This document shows positions 51,208-60,159 of a stretch of DNA of 64,000 nt, one piece after another. Below the pieces are notes generated by a model. That model worked only from the letters and a program-made list of their open reading frames with translations, had not been told where the DNA came from and made no database searches. This DNA is from Bacteriovoracaceae bacterium UBA6153. GTDB taxonomy: Bacteria > Bdellovibrionota > Bacteriovoracia > Bacteriovoracales > Bacteriovoracaceae. Numbering within the stretch: the stretch's first letter is position 1; each line of letters opens with the position of its first letter. The DNA lies in assembly GCA_002428265.1 (NCBI GenBank), contig DIUR01000030.1:124001-188000 (forward strand), in the 5' to 3' direction. The position numbers and the translations under genes were made by a program.

Positions 51208-52015
51208 CGGCGCGTTTATTGAGGGGATTAATAAATTTTAGCTGGTAAGACATCAGTCTGATCCCATCACTGTTTTTATTTCCAACACCGTATTTAGGAT
51301 CACCTAAAACAGGATATCCCAATTCATCAAAATGCCTTCTGATTTGATGAAGCCTTCCAGTGTGAATTTCTACCAGTAAAATTGCACTGAACTCTTTTTG
51401 CTCTAAAATTTTAAACGTTGTTCTGGCAGACTTTCCATCAACATCAAAATTGATCTCACCACCTTCCGGGTATTTTTTTTGAATTTGTCCCACGACTTCC
51501 ACTTTATAGAATTTTTGAACATCACCTTTTTGCCATAATTGCGAAAAGGCCCCTGCCGCATGACGAGTGTAAGCAAAAAGCATGAGCCCGTGAGCTTCCC
51601 TATCAAGTCTGTGAACAAGAAAAGATTTTCCTTTTGCTTTTTCAACCTGTCTTAAAATACTGCAATGATCACCGAAGTCGGTTCCTTGAGAAAGAAGCCC
51701 CGGGGGTTTGTACCAAAGTCCCCATTCCTGTTCTTTATAAACTTCACGGGCCTCTGGAACTACCATGTTCAGGTATCTAGGATCAAAGAAGAACTCAATG
51801 TGAGACTCAAGTGTAAGTGGAGCCGTTGCTTTTCTGACTTTTAGTCTTTTTGAGGAGTTTAATTTTCTGAGCCACACGCCACCATTATTGAGAACTTTCT
51901 TAAGCATACTTTTTGAAAGTTTTGTATGAGCTTCAAGATAATCGATTAGAACAAGTGGATCCCCCGCGCGCACACTTTTTTTAATCGTAAATGGTTTTAA
52001 ATTTTCTTCACTCAC
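51176..52015 (-). CDS. RluA-family pseudouridine synthase
   Basis: An N-terminal S4 RNA-binding segment (YLEAHTKLSKSMLKKVLNNGGVWL) precedes the catalytic domain with the RluA signature HRLDREAHGLMLFA, in which the Asp is the catalytic residue. ETHTGRLHQIRRHF-type sequence (EIHTGRLHQIRRHFDELGYPVLGDPKYG) follows. It isomerises uridine to pseudouridine in rRNA or tRNA; the site is unknown. The start GTG 52015 is chosen because a TTG at 52030 would lie in the T-run of the upstream terminator. It overlaps the MATE gene by 32 nt tail to tail. Confidence 0.9.
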   Translation of the reverse strand: MSEENLKPFTIKKSVRAGDPLVLIDYLEAHTKLSKSMLKKVLNNGGVWLRKLNSSKRLKVRKATAPLTLESHIEFFFDPRYLNMVVPEAREVYKEQEWGLWYKPPGLLSQGTDFGDHCSILRQVEKAKGKSFLVHRLDREAHGLMLFAYTRHAAGAFSQLWQKGDVQKFYKVEVVGQIQKKYPEGGEINFDVDGKSARTTFKILEQKEFSAILLVEIHTGRLHQIRRHFDELGYPVLGDPKYGVGNKNSDGIRLMSYQLKFINPLNKRAVNFEISDVAF

Positions 52016-52030
52016 TGATGATTTTCCCAA

Positions 52031-52057
52031 AAAAAAGGCCGGACATAGAGTCCGGCC
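52031..52057 (-). terminator. Terminator of the subtilisin gene (minus strand)
   Basis: GGCCGGAC at 52037-52044 pairs with GTCCGGCC at 52050-52057 with a 5-nt loop. On the minus strand it is followed by a run of T (52036 down to 52029). It lies between the subtilisin stop and the rluA-like start. Confidence 0.92.
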
Positions 52058-52083
52058 TTTTTATCAAAACTTAAGTCATTTGA

Positions 52084-53373
52084 CTACTGATTCGTAAGTG
52101 CGCGGTAAGCATCAGCTCTTCCCTTAGAAGCAGAGGCGCTTTTAAGTTTAGTCGTCTGAACCGACGTTCTAATAAGTCTTTCTCTAATTTCTGCAGGTGT
52201 TAGGTTCGGCTCTTGCGAAAGAAGCAGACCAACGATTCCTGAGATATGAGGAGCTGCCATTGATGTTCCAGAAAGGTTGCTATATTTACCTTTGTAAGTT
52301 GAAAGAATAGCTGATCCTGGTGCTGTTACGTGAACAGTTGTCAGACCGTAGTTAGAGAAGCTCGATTTTGCTCCTGCATTTGTGTATGAACCAACTGAGA
52401 TAACGTTTGAGACTTCATAGTTAGCTGGGTATGTAGAAGATGAATCGTTATTGTTTGATTCATTTCCTGCCGCTGCTACGAAAGTGATTCCAGCTTTCTC
52501 AGCTGCTGTAATAGCATCAAGAAGAGACTGTTCTTTTTCCCCGCCACCCCAAGAGTTTGACATAACATTTACGCCTCTCTTAATGGCATAATCAATTGAA
52601 GCGATAGCATCGATTGTTTCTCCAGATCCTGAATCTGAAAGAAATTTAATGGCGACGATTTTTACGTTTGCCATAACTCCGGCAACACCGATTCCGTTAT
52701 GAGCAGCACCAATAACACCAGCACAGTGAGTCCCGTGTCCGTGCCCATCAGCAGGGTTTCCGTCTTTATTAGCAAAATCGTATCCGTAAACATCGTCAAT
52801 ATAACCGTTACCATCATCATCTACGCCTGGCCTTCCGTTAAGCTCGGCAAGATTGACATCCATTTGTCCTTGAAGGTCTGGGTGATTGTAATCAACACCA
52901 GTATCGATAACAGCGACCTTAATCGTTTTATCGCCAGTAGCACCTTTTGTGATTTCCCAAGCACGAGTTGCGTTGATGTCTTCTCCGGCCACACCAGAAG
53001 AGAAAATCCCACCGTTTTTACCATTGTTAGCAAGACCCCATTGCTTAGAAAACATAGCGTCTTTTGGCGCTTCTGATGCTTTCGTGCTTTCAATTGAGAT
53101 AATGTAGTTTGGTTCGATGTATTCGATTTCTGGATTGTTTGCCAAGGCCATCATCGCTTTGTCAGATAGACCTTTGCTTGTTTCCAGACGGGCAAATGTA
53201 CCAAAAGAAGTTTCAGCTTCTTTAGTGACTGCTCCGTAGTGAGAAACAGCTTTTGAAGTTAAAAAGTTTGAACCTTTTTTAACTTTTACAATGTATCCAT
53301 TAAATGGTGTTGCTTGAGCTGATAGAGAAAAAAATAGGCCTAGAAGTGAAACACATAAAAGTTTCGAGTTCAT
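52084..53373 (-). CDS. Secreted subtilisin-like serine protease (S8 family)
   Basis: A signal peptide (MNSKLLCVSLLGLFFSLSAQA), an I9-type propeptide (about 25-95; GYIVKVKKGSNF ... PEIEYIEPNYIISIE) and a subtilisin domain (about 110-425). The catalytic triad is Asp157 in VIDTGVDYNHPD, His213 in GHGHGTHCAG and Ser368 in LSGTSMAAPH; oxyanion Asn301 is in AAAGNESNN. The Asp-rich loop GVDDDGNGYIDD near 183-194 is a likely calcium site. The propeptide folds the enzyme and is then removed. Such secreted proteases are numerous in predatory bacteria. It has its own terminator. Confidence 0.95.
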   Translation of the reverse strand: MNSKLLCVSLLGLFFSLSAQATPFNGYIVKVKKGSNFLTSKAVSHYGAVTKEAETSFGTFARLETSKGLSDKAMMALANNPEIEYIEPNYIISIESTKASEAPKDAMFSKQWGLANNGKNGGIFSSGVAGEDINATRAWEITKGATGDKTIKVAVIDTGVDYNHPDLQGQMDVNLAELNGRPGVDDDGNGYIDDVYGYDFANKDGNPADGHGHGTHCAGVIGAAHNGIGVAGVMANVKIVAIKFLSDSGSGETIDAIASIDYAIKRGVNVMSNSWGGGEKEQSLLDAITAAEKAGITFVAAAGNESNNNDSSSTYPANYEVSNVISVGSYTNAGAKSSFSNYGLTTVHVTAPGSAILSTYKGKYSNLSGTSMAAPHISGIVGLLLSQEPNLTPAEIRERLIRTSVQTTKLKSASASKGRADAYRALTNQ

Positions 53374-53497
53374 ATAATCATCCTTGATTTATGTTTGTCA
53401 CTTATGGTCGCAAAAAACTCAACGGGTCAGCAATATTTTTTTAATTGCTGACAGTAAATGTTTGCTGGTGTTGGAAATCTGACAACTCTGGTAGAGT

Positions 53498-53902
53498 TTA
53501 TTCCAAGCAGTCTTTTGAAATGAAATGAGATGTAGAGGCAGGCGTTCTCTTGAAATCGACCTTCACCGAAGGTGTTGCCGAAAAAGTCTGGAACTCAATC
53601 TTTTTTAAATCCCATGAGCTCGTATCTTTTCTCTGATCTCTCACATAAGTGAATCCACCAGTGACAAAATTATCAACTGACAAATAGATCACTTCTGTCC
53701 CTAGCTTAGGTGAAGTCACTGCAAGCTTTAAACTATCAGGTGACAGGATAAATTTTGATAATTCCCCATTAACCACTTCTTCAAAATGGCACTCGTATTC
53801 TTTAGAAGCAACAGCACGTCCATCAGTGTGATCTGTCTTAGTCGCACATGATGTTACAAAAAGAGTAATAAGGAAGAGAGAGGGCAATAATTTATTTTTC
53901 AC
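53498..53902 (-). CDS. Small lipoprotein of unknown function, 134 aa
   Basis: A lipoprotein signal ends LFVTSCATKTD, with Cys at about 19. The mature part is beta-rich, with few landmarks (EYECHFEEVVNGELSKFILSPDSLKLAV) and a C-terminal FISKDCLE, so the two Cys may pair. It lies 124 nt upstream of the subtilisin gene on the same strand. No family is recognised. Confidence 0.7.
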   Translation of the reverse strand: MKNKLLPSLFLITLFVTSCATKTDHTDGRAVASKEYECHFEEVVNGELSKFILSPDSLKLAVTSPKLGTEVIYLSVDNFVTGGFTYVRDQRKDTSSWDLKKIEFQTFSATPSVKVDFKRTPASTSHFISKDCLE

Positions 53903-54032
53903 TTTAAGCTCCTAATAGTACTTGGATTCTTATCGAATAATTGAGTTCAAAACTTTAATAATTAAACATTTTTCTCAAGTATTCCGATAAATGGTTAGAT
54001 TTCGTTGTTTTCTAATCAGGAGAGCCGATCAA

Positions 54033-55160
54033 ATGAAGTTTACTATTAAGACTCACGCACTCGTTTTAGCGACTGTCCTCTCGTCGTTTACCTATGAAGC
54101 ACGCGCAGTTGATTGCATGGAGCTCATCAAAGGACTGTTTGGAAAAAAGCAGGTTCAGACCTACGCGGTTAGTCCTGATGAGAGGCTTAATCACAGAGCG
54201 TTCATCACCGAGTTTGCAAAGAAAAACAACCTTCCAATCTTTATTAAGCAAAACTCACACGGAGTAGATGTTCCGGTGATCCTACTTAATAAAACAACTG
54301 CACCAAAGCTAAAAGGCCTGATGGAAAACAGCTTTGGAACACTGGCCGCTCTTCAAAAAGACTGGAACAATGACCACGGGCTTCTGCGCGCCGGAAAATA
54401 CATCATCGACCTAGATACTCCTGGAGCAAGAGGCTTTGGTGAAATTGAAAACACCGGGCTTGCCTGGAAAAATATTGAAACTTATATGCCGAAGCGATCA
54501 ACTGGTTCAAGCCCGATGGTAGAGGTCACTTACCTGCTTTCTCCTGAAGAAAAAAGCATCATTGAGTATTATCAAAAAGTACGAAGAGCTGCTCTTTTTA
54601 GAGTTAAGTTTACTTTCAAAGGAAATAAGACGGCCGACTACCCCAATCTTCTCAATAATGGTGGAGAGCACTGCTTTATTTTCTGTAAGGCACAGGCCGT
54701 GGACTCTCACGTCTACGAGATTAAATCAAAACTTCAAGGACTCGGAGTCAAAGACCCGGATAAGTTTCTTAATGATGAAAAACTCATTGAGCAGATTGCT
54801 GTCGTTGAAAAATTTATCATCGACACTCCTGCCGATGATGTCAGATCGACAATGTTAAATAATAAAAAAATCCTGACACTGTTTGATGATTTTTATCCAG
54901 CAGATATGAAGACGGACTTAAAAAAAGTTGAGTTCGTAAACTGGCTGATCTCTTATGACAGTTCAAAGAGATATGCTAAAGTTCTCGACACTCTTGGAGT
55001 CTCAGGTGACTACGGTCTGGGTGATGCTATTAACACCAGAGCGAGTGCTATCTTCATTTACGATGAAGCTGCTGACCCTGCTGCCTTTAAAAATGCAACA
55101 TACAGTAACTTTGGAAAATTTGTAAGCTGGCCTACAACTAAACAATTCCCGGCGGAATAA
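54033..55160 (+). CDS. Exported protein related to the N-terminal part of the next gene product, 375 aa
   Basis: The ATG 54033 with an AGGAG site starts signal peptide MKFTIKTHALVLATVLSSFTYEARA; an upstream in-frame ATG is less good. The mature N-terminus VDCMELIKGLFGK matches DPCMDLVKSLIAK of the next protein, and both then have a DExxxxxxFxxENxLxxxI-type stretch, so they are paralogous. NNGGEHCFIFCKA near 209-219 aligns with the SDNCVAW segment of the neighbour, with Cys214 at the Cys203 position, but the matching His seems replaced. It may be an inactive or altered papain-fold (LRAT/NlpC-like) protein. Function is unknown. Confidence 0.72.
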   Translation: MKFTIKTHALVLATVLSSFTYEARAVDCMELIKGLFGKKQVQTYAVSPDERLNHRAFITEFAKKNNLPIFIKQNSHGVDVPVILLNKTTAPKLKGLMENSFGTLAALQKDWNNDHGLLRAGKYIIDLDTPGARGFGEIENTGLAWKNIETYMPKRSTGSSPMVEVTYLLSPEEKSIIEYYQKVRRAALFRVKFTFKGNKTADYPNLLNNGGEHCFIFCKAQAVDSHVYEIKSKLQGLGVKDPDKFLNDEKLIEQIAVVEKFIIDTPADDVRSTMLNNKKILTLFDDFYPADMKTDLKKVEFVNWLISYDSSKRYAKVLDTLGVSGDYGLGDAINTRASAIFIYDEAADPAAFKNATYSNFGKFVSWPTTKQFPAE

Positions 55161-55165
55161 TAAAA

Positions 55166-57490
55166 ATGAAAAATAAATTTAGATCATTGATCTTCTTTTT
55201 AGCTCTCGCATTTTCATTCAGTACTTTTGCTGCAGATCCTTGTATGGACCTGGTAAAGTCGTTGATAGCAAAACAGAATTTTCCAGGAATGGAAAAGACT
55301 GGAGTATTGGTTCAGCGTCTAAAAGCATTTGCTGATGAAAATAAACTTCATTATCAGATCCTGGAAGTCGGTCCACCAGAAAGACGAGTTCAAAAACTAT
55401 TCGTTGCCCTGGATATGAATGACCAGGACATGGTTCAAAAATACTTAAAAGAATTTAATCTTGAAGATAACAAGAACCCTACTCTTGCTCTGGAGTTTGG
55501 ATTTGAAGTTGTGAATCAATACGTCTCAGGAGTTCTTAGAACTTCCAGTGATCCCAAAGCTCCTATTTATCGCTGGGGTAAAAAAGATCTAACCCGCGAC
55601 GTATGGGCACAAGAATGGATGATTAAAGGTGGATTTAACAGGTATCCTGAAAGAGAGCATAATCCAATCTGGGGTTATTCACACTTAATCCAGGTTAATG
55701 CTGATGAAGCTAAAAACGTAAAACACTTCCTAGAAAACCCACTTGAGCGCGGCCCTTGTAAGTCTGACAACTGTGTTGCGTGGACAGCGAGTATCGAACT
55801 AGGTGTCACTAAAAAAGGTGCCACAGATGAAGAAAGAAAATACCTGTTTAATGAATTAGGTGTTTCAAGATCTTCTGCGCACTATGAAATCGGAAGAAGA
55901 TTAATGCACGCTGCGAGTGAAAAACACTCTGGGGTTGTCGTATTTGTTAATGGAAAAAACGGAACGGAACAGTTTGATAAGGCACTTTTAAAGTTTCTTC
56001 CACCTGAGCCACAAATTCCTTATACAAATATTATTAAAGGCCTAGGTCACGATCCAAAAGGTGATCTGATGAAGGCCGTCGCCATCATTCCCGATGGTGG
56101 AAAGATCTTCTTCCCTATTGCAGCTGGTGCGAGTCCTGAAGCGATGAGTGCGCTTATCCAGGCCGCTCCTGCTCTGAAAAAAGGTTTTGAAGTCTCTCTA
56201 CTAGTTAATGGTATAAATGAGTCCACTCTGAGAAAAGGTGCTGAACTCGCAGACGGAAAGATCAAGTTCAAATCTCTTTTCGTCGGAAGCAATATGAGAA
56301 AACTTCACGGTGAAGGATATGTAAAATATGTTCCGGGATATCTAAGTGACTTCCCTAGATATATGAAAGATCCAGCGATGAAGGACTTTAAATACGATGC
56401 TATCGTCGTGCGTGTAAGCCCTGCTGACGCTGATGGCAACCACTCATTCGGGCCTAACTACGATATGATCGATGCTGTTATTGCAGGAAATCCAAATGTA
56501 AAAATCATTGCGGAAGTTAATGAGAACGTTCCTTTTACAACTGGTAAAAACGTTATTCACAAAAGTAAACTTGCAGCAACATTTAAGAGTAAAGCGGAAC
56601 TTGCCGGTCCTCCAGTTGTACCATTTACCAACGTAGAAAAAGAAATTGGTGAACACTTAGGCCAGTTAGTTGAATCAGAAGCGACTCTGCAAATTGGTAT
56701 TGGTAATATTTTCGGAGGCCTTCCCGATGGTCTGGCAAAAGCGAAAAGAAAAAATATTAAAATCTCAACAGAGATGTTTGGCGACAGCTTAAAAGAATTA
56801 CTAGAGCGAGGAATTGCCACTGAAGCTGAAACTGGATTTGCTTATGGTTCAGGCGATTTATACAAATGGTTACACCACAATAAGAAAGTTAATTTTGTGA
56901 CGACTGAATATGTAAACTCTCCTGCTAATATTCAAAATACGGAGAAGTTTCACGCAGTCAACACCGCTCTTCAAGTAAGATTAACAGGTGATGTAAACGC
57001 TGAGTTCGGCCCTGAAGGAAGACTAAGTAGCCCTGGTGGACAGGTTGAGTTCATGTCAGGAGCGGCCAGAAGTAATGGTGGTAAATCAATTATCGCTATC
57101 AGGTCTACTGCTAAAAATGGCGAGATGTCTTCTATCGTGCTCGATCTTTATAATGGCCATGTGACCACACCAAGCGAGAGTGTTCACTACGTTGTTACTG
57201 AGTACGGGACAGCGATGTTAAAAGGTAAAACTTCTGGAGAAAGAGCAGTGGCGCTTATTAATGTTGCCCACCCTAAATTCAGAGAAAAACTGATGAAAGA
57301 TGCTATTGAGAAAAACCTCATAAGTGCGAGTGAAGCTAATGATATTATTTTAGATGCAGACATCATTGCCGATGTTGCACCGGTGCATGATAGAGCTATT
57401 GCAAGTGAGAAATCTGAAGGATTTTTTGCCAGAATCTGGAATGCCTTTAATGCTAACTTCTTCCAGGTCTTTAAATTGTATTCACACTAA
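55166..57490 (+). CDS. Exported fusion of an NlpC/LRAT-like region and an acetyl-CoA hydrolase/CoA-transferase domain, 774 aa
   Basis: Signal peptide MKNKFRSLIFFLALAFSFSTFA is followed at once by DPCMDLV. Residues about 25-270 have WGYSHLIQV (His173) and then DNCVAW (Cys203), the order H-then-Cys found in circularly permuted papain-fold enzymes (LRAT/NlpC type). Residues about 285-770 are a full acetyl-CoA hydrolase/4-hydroxybutyrate CoA-transferase domain, with AIIPDGGKIFFPIAAGASPEAM, LQIGIGNIFGGLPDGLAKA and STEMFGDSLKELLERG, where Glu536 fits the catalytic Glu. CoA enzymes normally work in the cytosol, so export is odd. It is 6 nt after its partial paralogue. Confidence 0.85.
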   Translation: MKNKFRSLIFFLALAFSFSTFAADPCMDLVKSLIAKQNFPGMEKTGVLVQRLKAFADENKLHYQILEVGPPERRVQKLFVALDMNDQDMVQKYLKEFNLEDNKNPTLALEFGFEVVNQYVSGVLRTSSDPKAPIYRWGKKDLTRDVWAQEWMIKGGFNRYPEREHNPIWGYSHLIQVNADEAKNVKHFLENPLERGPCKSDNCVAWTASIELGVTKKGATDEERKYLFNELGVSRSSAHYEIGRRLMHAASEKHSGVVVFVNGKNGTEQFDKALLKFLPPEPQIPYTNIIKGLGHDPKGDLMKAVAIIPDGGKIFFPIAAGASPEAMSALIQAAPALKKGFEVSLLVNGINESTLRKGAELADGKIKFKSLFVGSNMRKLHGEGYVKYVPGYLSDFPRYMKDPAMKDFKYDAIVVRVSPADADGNHSFGPNYDMIDAVIAGNPNVKIIAEVNENVPFTTGKNVIHKSKLAATFKSKAELAGPPVVPFTNVEKEIGEHLGQLVESEATLQIGIGNIFGGLPDGLAKAKRKNIKISTEMFGDSLKELLERGIATEAETGFAYGSGDLYKWLHHNKKVNFVTTEYVNSPANIQNTEKFHAVNTALQVRLTGDVNAEFGPEGRLSSPGGQVEFMSGAARSNGGKSIIAIRSTAKNGEMSSIVLDLYNGHVTTPSESVHYVVTEYGTAMLKGKTSGERAVALINVAHPKFREKLMKDAIEKNLISASEANDIILDADIIADVAPVHDRAIASEKSEGFFARIWNAFNANFFQVFKLYSH

Positions 57491-57496
57491 AGAACA

Positions 57497-57531
57497 AAAA
57501 AAAAGGCGGCCTTAAGGGCCGCCTTTTTTTT
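57497..57531. terminator. Bidirectional terminator between the CoA-transferase fusion and fabH
   Basis: GGCGGCC at 57505-57511 pairs with GGCCGCC at 57517-57523, with a T-run on the + strand (57524-57531) and an A-run (57496-57504) giving T on the minus strand. It serves both convergent genes. Confidence 0.94.
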
Positions 57532-57539
57532 GATTTTTT

Positions 57540-58553
57540 CTACTGTCTCCAAAGAGCACTTGCCCAGGTAAACCCTGAACCAAATGCCGCCGAGGCCACA
57601 AGCATTCCTTTTTTAAGAACACCTGCTTTAATGGCATCATCCATCCCTAAAGGTATAGTTGCTGCAGTCGTATTTCCATAATTTTGAATTGTATTAAAAA
57701 TTTTTGATTCAGGAATTGAGAGCATCTCAGCAACCTTTGAATTAATTCTTAAATTCGCCTGGTGAAATAAAAAGACATCGACGTCTTCAAGTCTTACTCC
57801 ACCTTCTTTACAAGAATGCATTAAGCACTCTGCCATTCTTTTTGTCGCATGAACGAAAACAGTTTTACCGTTCATCTGCGGGTAATGGGCCCCTTCTTCC
57901 AACATCTGATGAGTTAATCTATCCTTTCCAAGAGCATTTCCTGGAGCTGGGATCCAAAGCTCTTTTGCAAATGATCCATCAGCATACAGATGAGTATTAA
58001 TAATTCTTGAATCGGTTTTCTCATTTGTCAGCTCTCTTCTTGAGACAACAACAGCACCTGCCCCATCTCCAAACAACACGGCCACATTTCTTCCGTTAGG
58101 AGTTTTATCCAACCCTTTTGAATGGACTTCTGCACCAACCACCAGAATATTTTTATGCGTACCACTTAAAATAAATTTATCTGCAATGCTGATTCCGTAA
58201 ATGAATCCCGTACACTGCTGACGGATATCTAAAACTGCAATTTCCGGAAGATCTAATTTTGCTTGAAGAAAACATCCAGTTCCTGGAAAATCATGATCCG
58301 GACTAAGTGTCGCGAAGATAATCATGTCGATATCTTTTTTCTCAAGACCTGCATTTTTAATGGCCAGGAGAGATGCCTCTAATGCCAAATCAGAAGTCGA
58401 CGTACTATCATCAACCCAATGACGCTGAACAATCCCCGTTCTCTGCTGAATCCACTCATCAGTGGTGTCCATCATTTTTTCCAGATCAAAATTGGTAAAG
58501 ACTTTTGGAGGAACAAACGATCCAACTCCGGTAATCTCACTTCTGAATTTCAT
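57540..58553 (-). CDS. fabH: 3-oxoacyl-[ACP] synthase III (FabH-type)
   Basis: FabH joins acetyl-CoA and malonyl-ACP to start fatty-acid synthesis. The 337-residue chain has the thiolase-fold triad Cys114 in RQQCTGFIYG, His264 in LFHQANLRI and Asn294 in NYGNTTAATIPLG, plus GDGAGAVVV near 162-170. The beginning TTDEWIQQRTGIVQRHW is family-typical. It is distant from fabD/fabG/acpP, so a specialised KASIII for branched or secondary lipids is possible. The gene has a GGATCC-flanked leader and shares a terminator with the convergent CoA-transferase fusion. Confidence 0.94.
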   Translation of the reverse strand: MKFRSEITGVGSFVPPKVFTNFDLEKMMDTTDEWIQQRTGIVQRHWVDDSTSTSDLALEASLLAIKNAGLEKKDIDMIIFATLSPDHDFPGTGCFLQAKLDLPEIAVLDIRQQCTGFIYGISIADKFILSGTHKNILVVGAEVHSKGLDKTPNGRNVAVLFGDGAGAVVVSRRELTNEKTDSRIINTHLYADGSFAKELWIPAPGNALGKDRLTHQMLEEGAHYPQMNGKTVFVHATKRMAECLMHSCKEGGVRLEDVDVFLFHQANLRINSKVAEMLSIPESKIFNTIQNYGNTTAATIPLGMDDAIKAGVLKKGMLVASAAFGSGFTWASALWRQ

Positions 58554-58746
58554 GACTAGGATCCTTAGTTAAATTTTTATATAGTTTATTTTAATCAAAA
58601 CTTCTAATTATACAAATAAGATCAACTCAATACCCGAGTATCCCTCTCCAATGAAAAACTATTGCCAGAGTGAAGCATTATTGTACAAAATTAAATAAAT
58701 AATTTCGAAGCACTTTTGTCTACTCTTTTTAATAAGGATGTTGAAA

Positions 58747-59580
58747 ATGAAGACGATGCTCACACTTGCGCTACTACTGTCAGTTATGGACGCTTTTGCG
58801 ACCAGCAGATTCTATCCTCAGTCAACACTCGTTAAGTTTCAGGATGAAAAAACAAACAGTGCTGATCTTCGAGAAGAAATATTTAATCTTGGCGATAAAT
58901 TTCACGCTATTCATGAAAATGAATCAGACACTCTTCACGATGTCTGTCCTACTAACTCAAGCTGCATCCTTCAACGTAGAGACGTCACTTATACTGAAGC
59001 CAGACAAATGATGTTTGGTGAGCTTTTCTTAGAAGACATGGGACAAGGCAAGTATTCTTTGAAAGAAGTTTATTGCAATATCGAACTCGACCAGACCAAA
59101 GGAATTGGACCGGGAAAAATTCCTAATCCCAATTTTGTTAACTGCGAACACACATGGCCTCAAAGTAAATTTTCTAAACAATTCCCGAGTGAATTGCAAA
59201 AATCAGATCTTCACCATCTGTTTCCGTCAGATATGAGGGCCAATTCGACACGCAGTAATCACCCATTTGCTGAAGTGTCTGGCAAGGCCACTCATAACAA
59301 CTGTCAGGATTCACAAATAGGGTTTGCAATTGACGATCATAATGTAAAATCATTTGAGCCCCCAAGAGAACACAAGGGCAATGTGGCCCGTGCTCTTTTT
59401 TATTTTTCTACCCGTTACAAAATCAAGATCGACGACCTTCAGGCAAAGTATTTAAAAATCTGGAACGAAGAAGACCCAGTCGATGCTGCTGAAATGGAAA
59501 GAAATGAAAAGATCATGAAGCTGCAAGGAAACAGAAACCCGTTTATTGATTATCCGGAATTAATTAATCGCCTTTACTAA
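58747..59580 (+). CDS. Secreted endonuclease I (EndA/NucM family)
   Basis: The ATG 58747 has an AAGG site 9 nt upstream, and the signal peptide is MKTMLTLALLLSVMDAFA. The Endonuclease_1 domain contains the family motif NCEHTWPQSKF with a catalytic His, SDLHHLFPSDMRANSTRSNHPFAEV with the metal-binding His/Asn and a C-terminal ATHNNCQDS segment. Cys in DVCPTNSSC and YCNIE probably form the stabilising disulfides. It cuts DNA outside the cytoplasm, supplying nucleotides from prey or environment. The stop overlaps the next gene by 1 nt. Confidence 0.93.
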   Translation: MKTMLTLALLLSVMDAFATSRFYPQSTLVKFQDEKTNSADLREEIFNLGDKFHAIHENESDTLHDVCPTNSSCILQRRDVTYTEARQMMFGELFLEDMGQGKYSLKEVYCNIELDQTKGIGPGKIPNPNFVNCEHTWPQSKFSKQFPSELQKSDLHHLFPSDMRANSTRSNHPFAEVSGKATHNNCQDSQIGFAIDDHNVKSFEPPREHKGNVARALFYFSTRYKIKIDDLQAKYLKIWNEEDPVDAAEMERNEKIMKLQGNRNPFIDYPELINRLY

Positions 59581-60149
59581 TGACTAAATATTTCTCTTAC
59601 CTGTCTATCTTTTTTCTCCTGCTTCTTGTTTCATGTGGAAGCAATGAAAAGACTGCGCCTGAAACAAAAACGTATTCAGATGATACTAATCGCACTTTTG
59701 AAATGATTGAAAGAGGCGGATCTTATTATTTAAAAAAAGCACCAACGACAACAGTGCCCACTCCGCAAATCAGCAGACCTTCAAGGCCTCAAGGTACAAC
59801 ACCAACGGCTACTAGAATTTATTCTCTTCCTGCCCCAAAAGAACAGGCCAGAGCACAACCGCAGGAAGAAATTGTTATCGACGAAAAAATTAATTTTGCT
59901 GAAACTCAATTGCAAAACACTCCACCAAAAAAAACAGCAAATACAGCAAAAGCTGATGAGCGCTTGATTGAAATTAATCAAAACCTCGCTTTCTTTTGTA
60001 TGAAGCATAGAAAAGATCCATCATTTGGTGGAAATGAAGAAAAATGTATGAAGTTCGTCAATAAGACCATGGAAAACTGTCAGAAGCAGCATAAAATTGT
60101 TAACTCGAAATTATTAAACTGTATCCAGACTAAACTTAAAAAAAGATAA
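59580..60149 (+). CDS. Pro/Thr-rich lipoprotein with Cys-containing C-terminus, 189 aa
   Basis: The signal ends LLLLVSCGSNEK with lipidated Cys near 19. The middle is low-complexity Pro/Thr/Gln (about 55-115), a likely flexible tether. The C-terminal 65 residues have four Cys in a helical arrangement (FFCMKH, EKCMKF, ENCQKQH, LNCIQ), which suggests two disulfides. TAATG overlap with the endonuclease gene means coupled expression, so it may hold or inhibit that nuclease at the surface. This is inference. Confidence 0.75.
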   Translation: MTKYFSYLSIFFLLLLVSCGSNEKTAPETKTYSDDTNRTFEMIERGGSYYLKKAPTTTVPTPQISRPSRPQGTTPTATRIYSLPAPKEQARAQPQEEIVIDEKINFAETQLQNTPPKKTANTAKADERLIEINQNLAFFCMKHRKDPSFGGNEEKCMKFVNKTMENCQKQHKIVNSKLLNCIQTKLKKR

Positions 60150-60159
60150 AGGGCATAAC

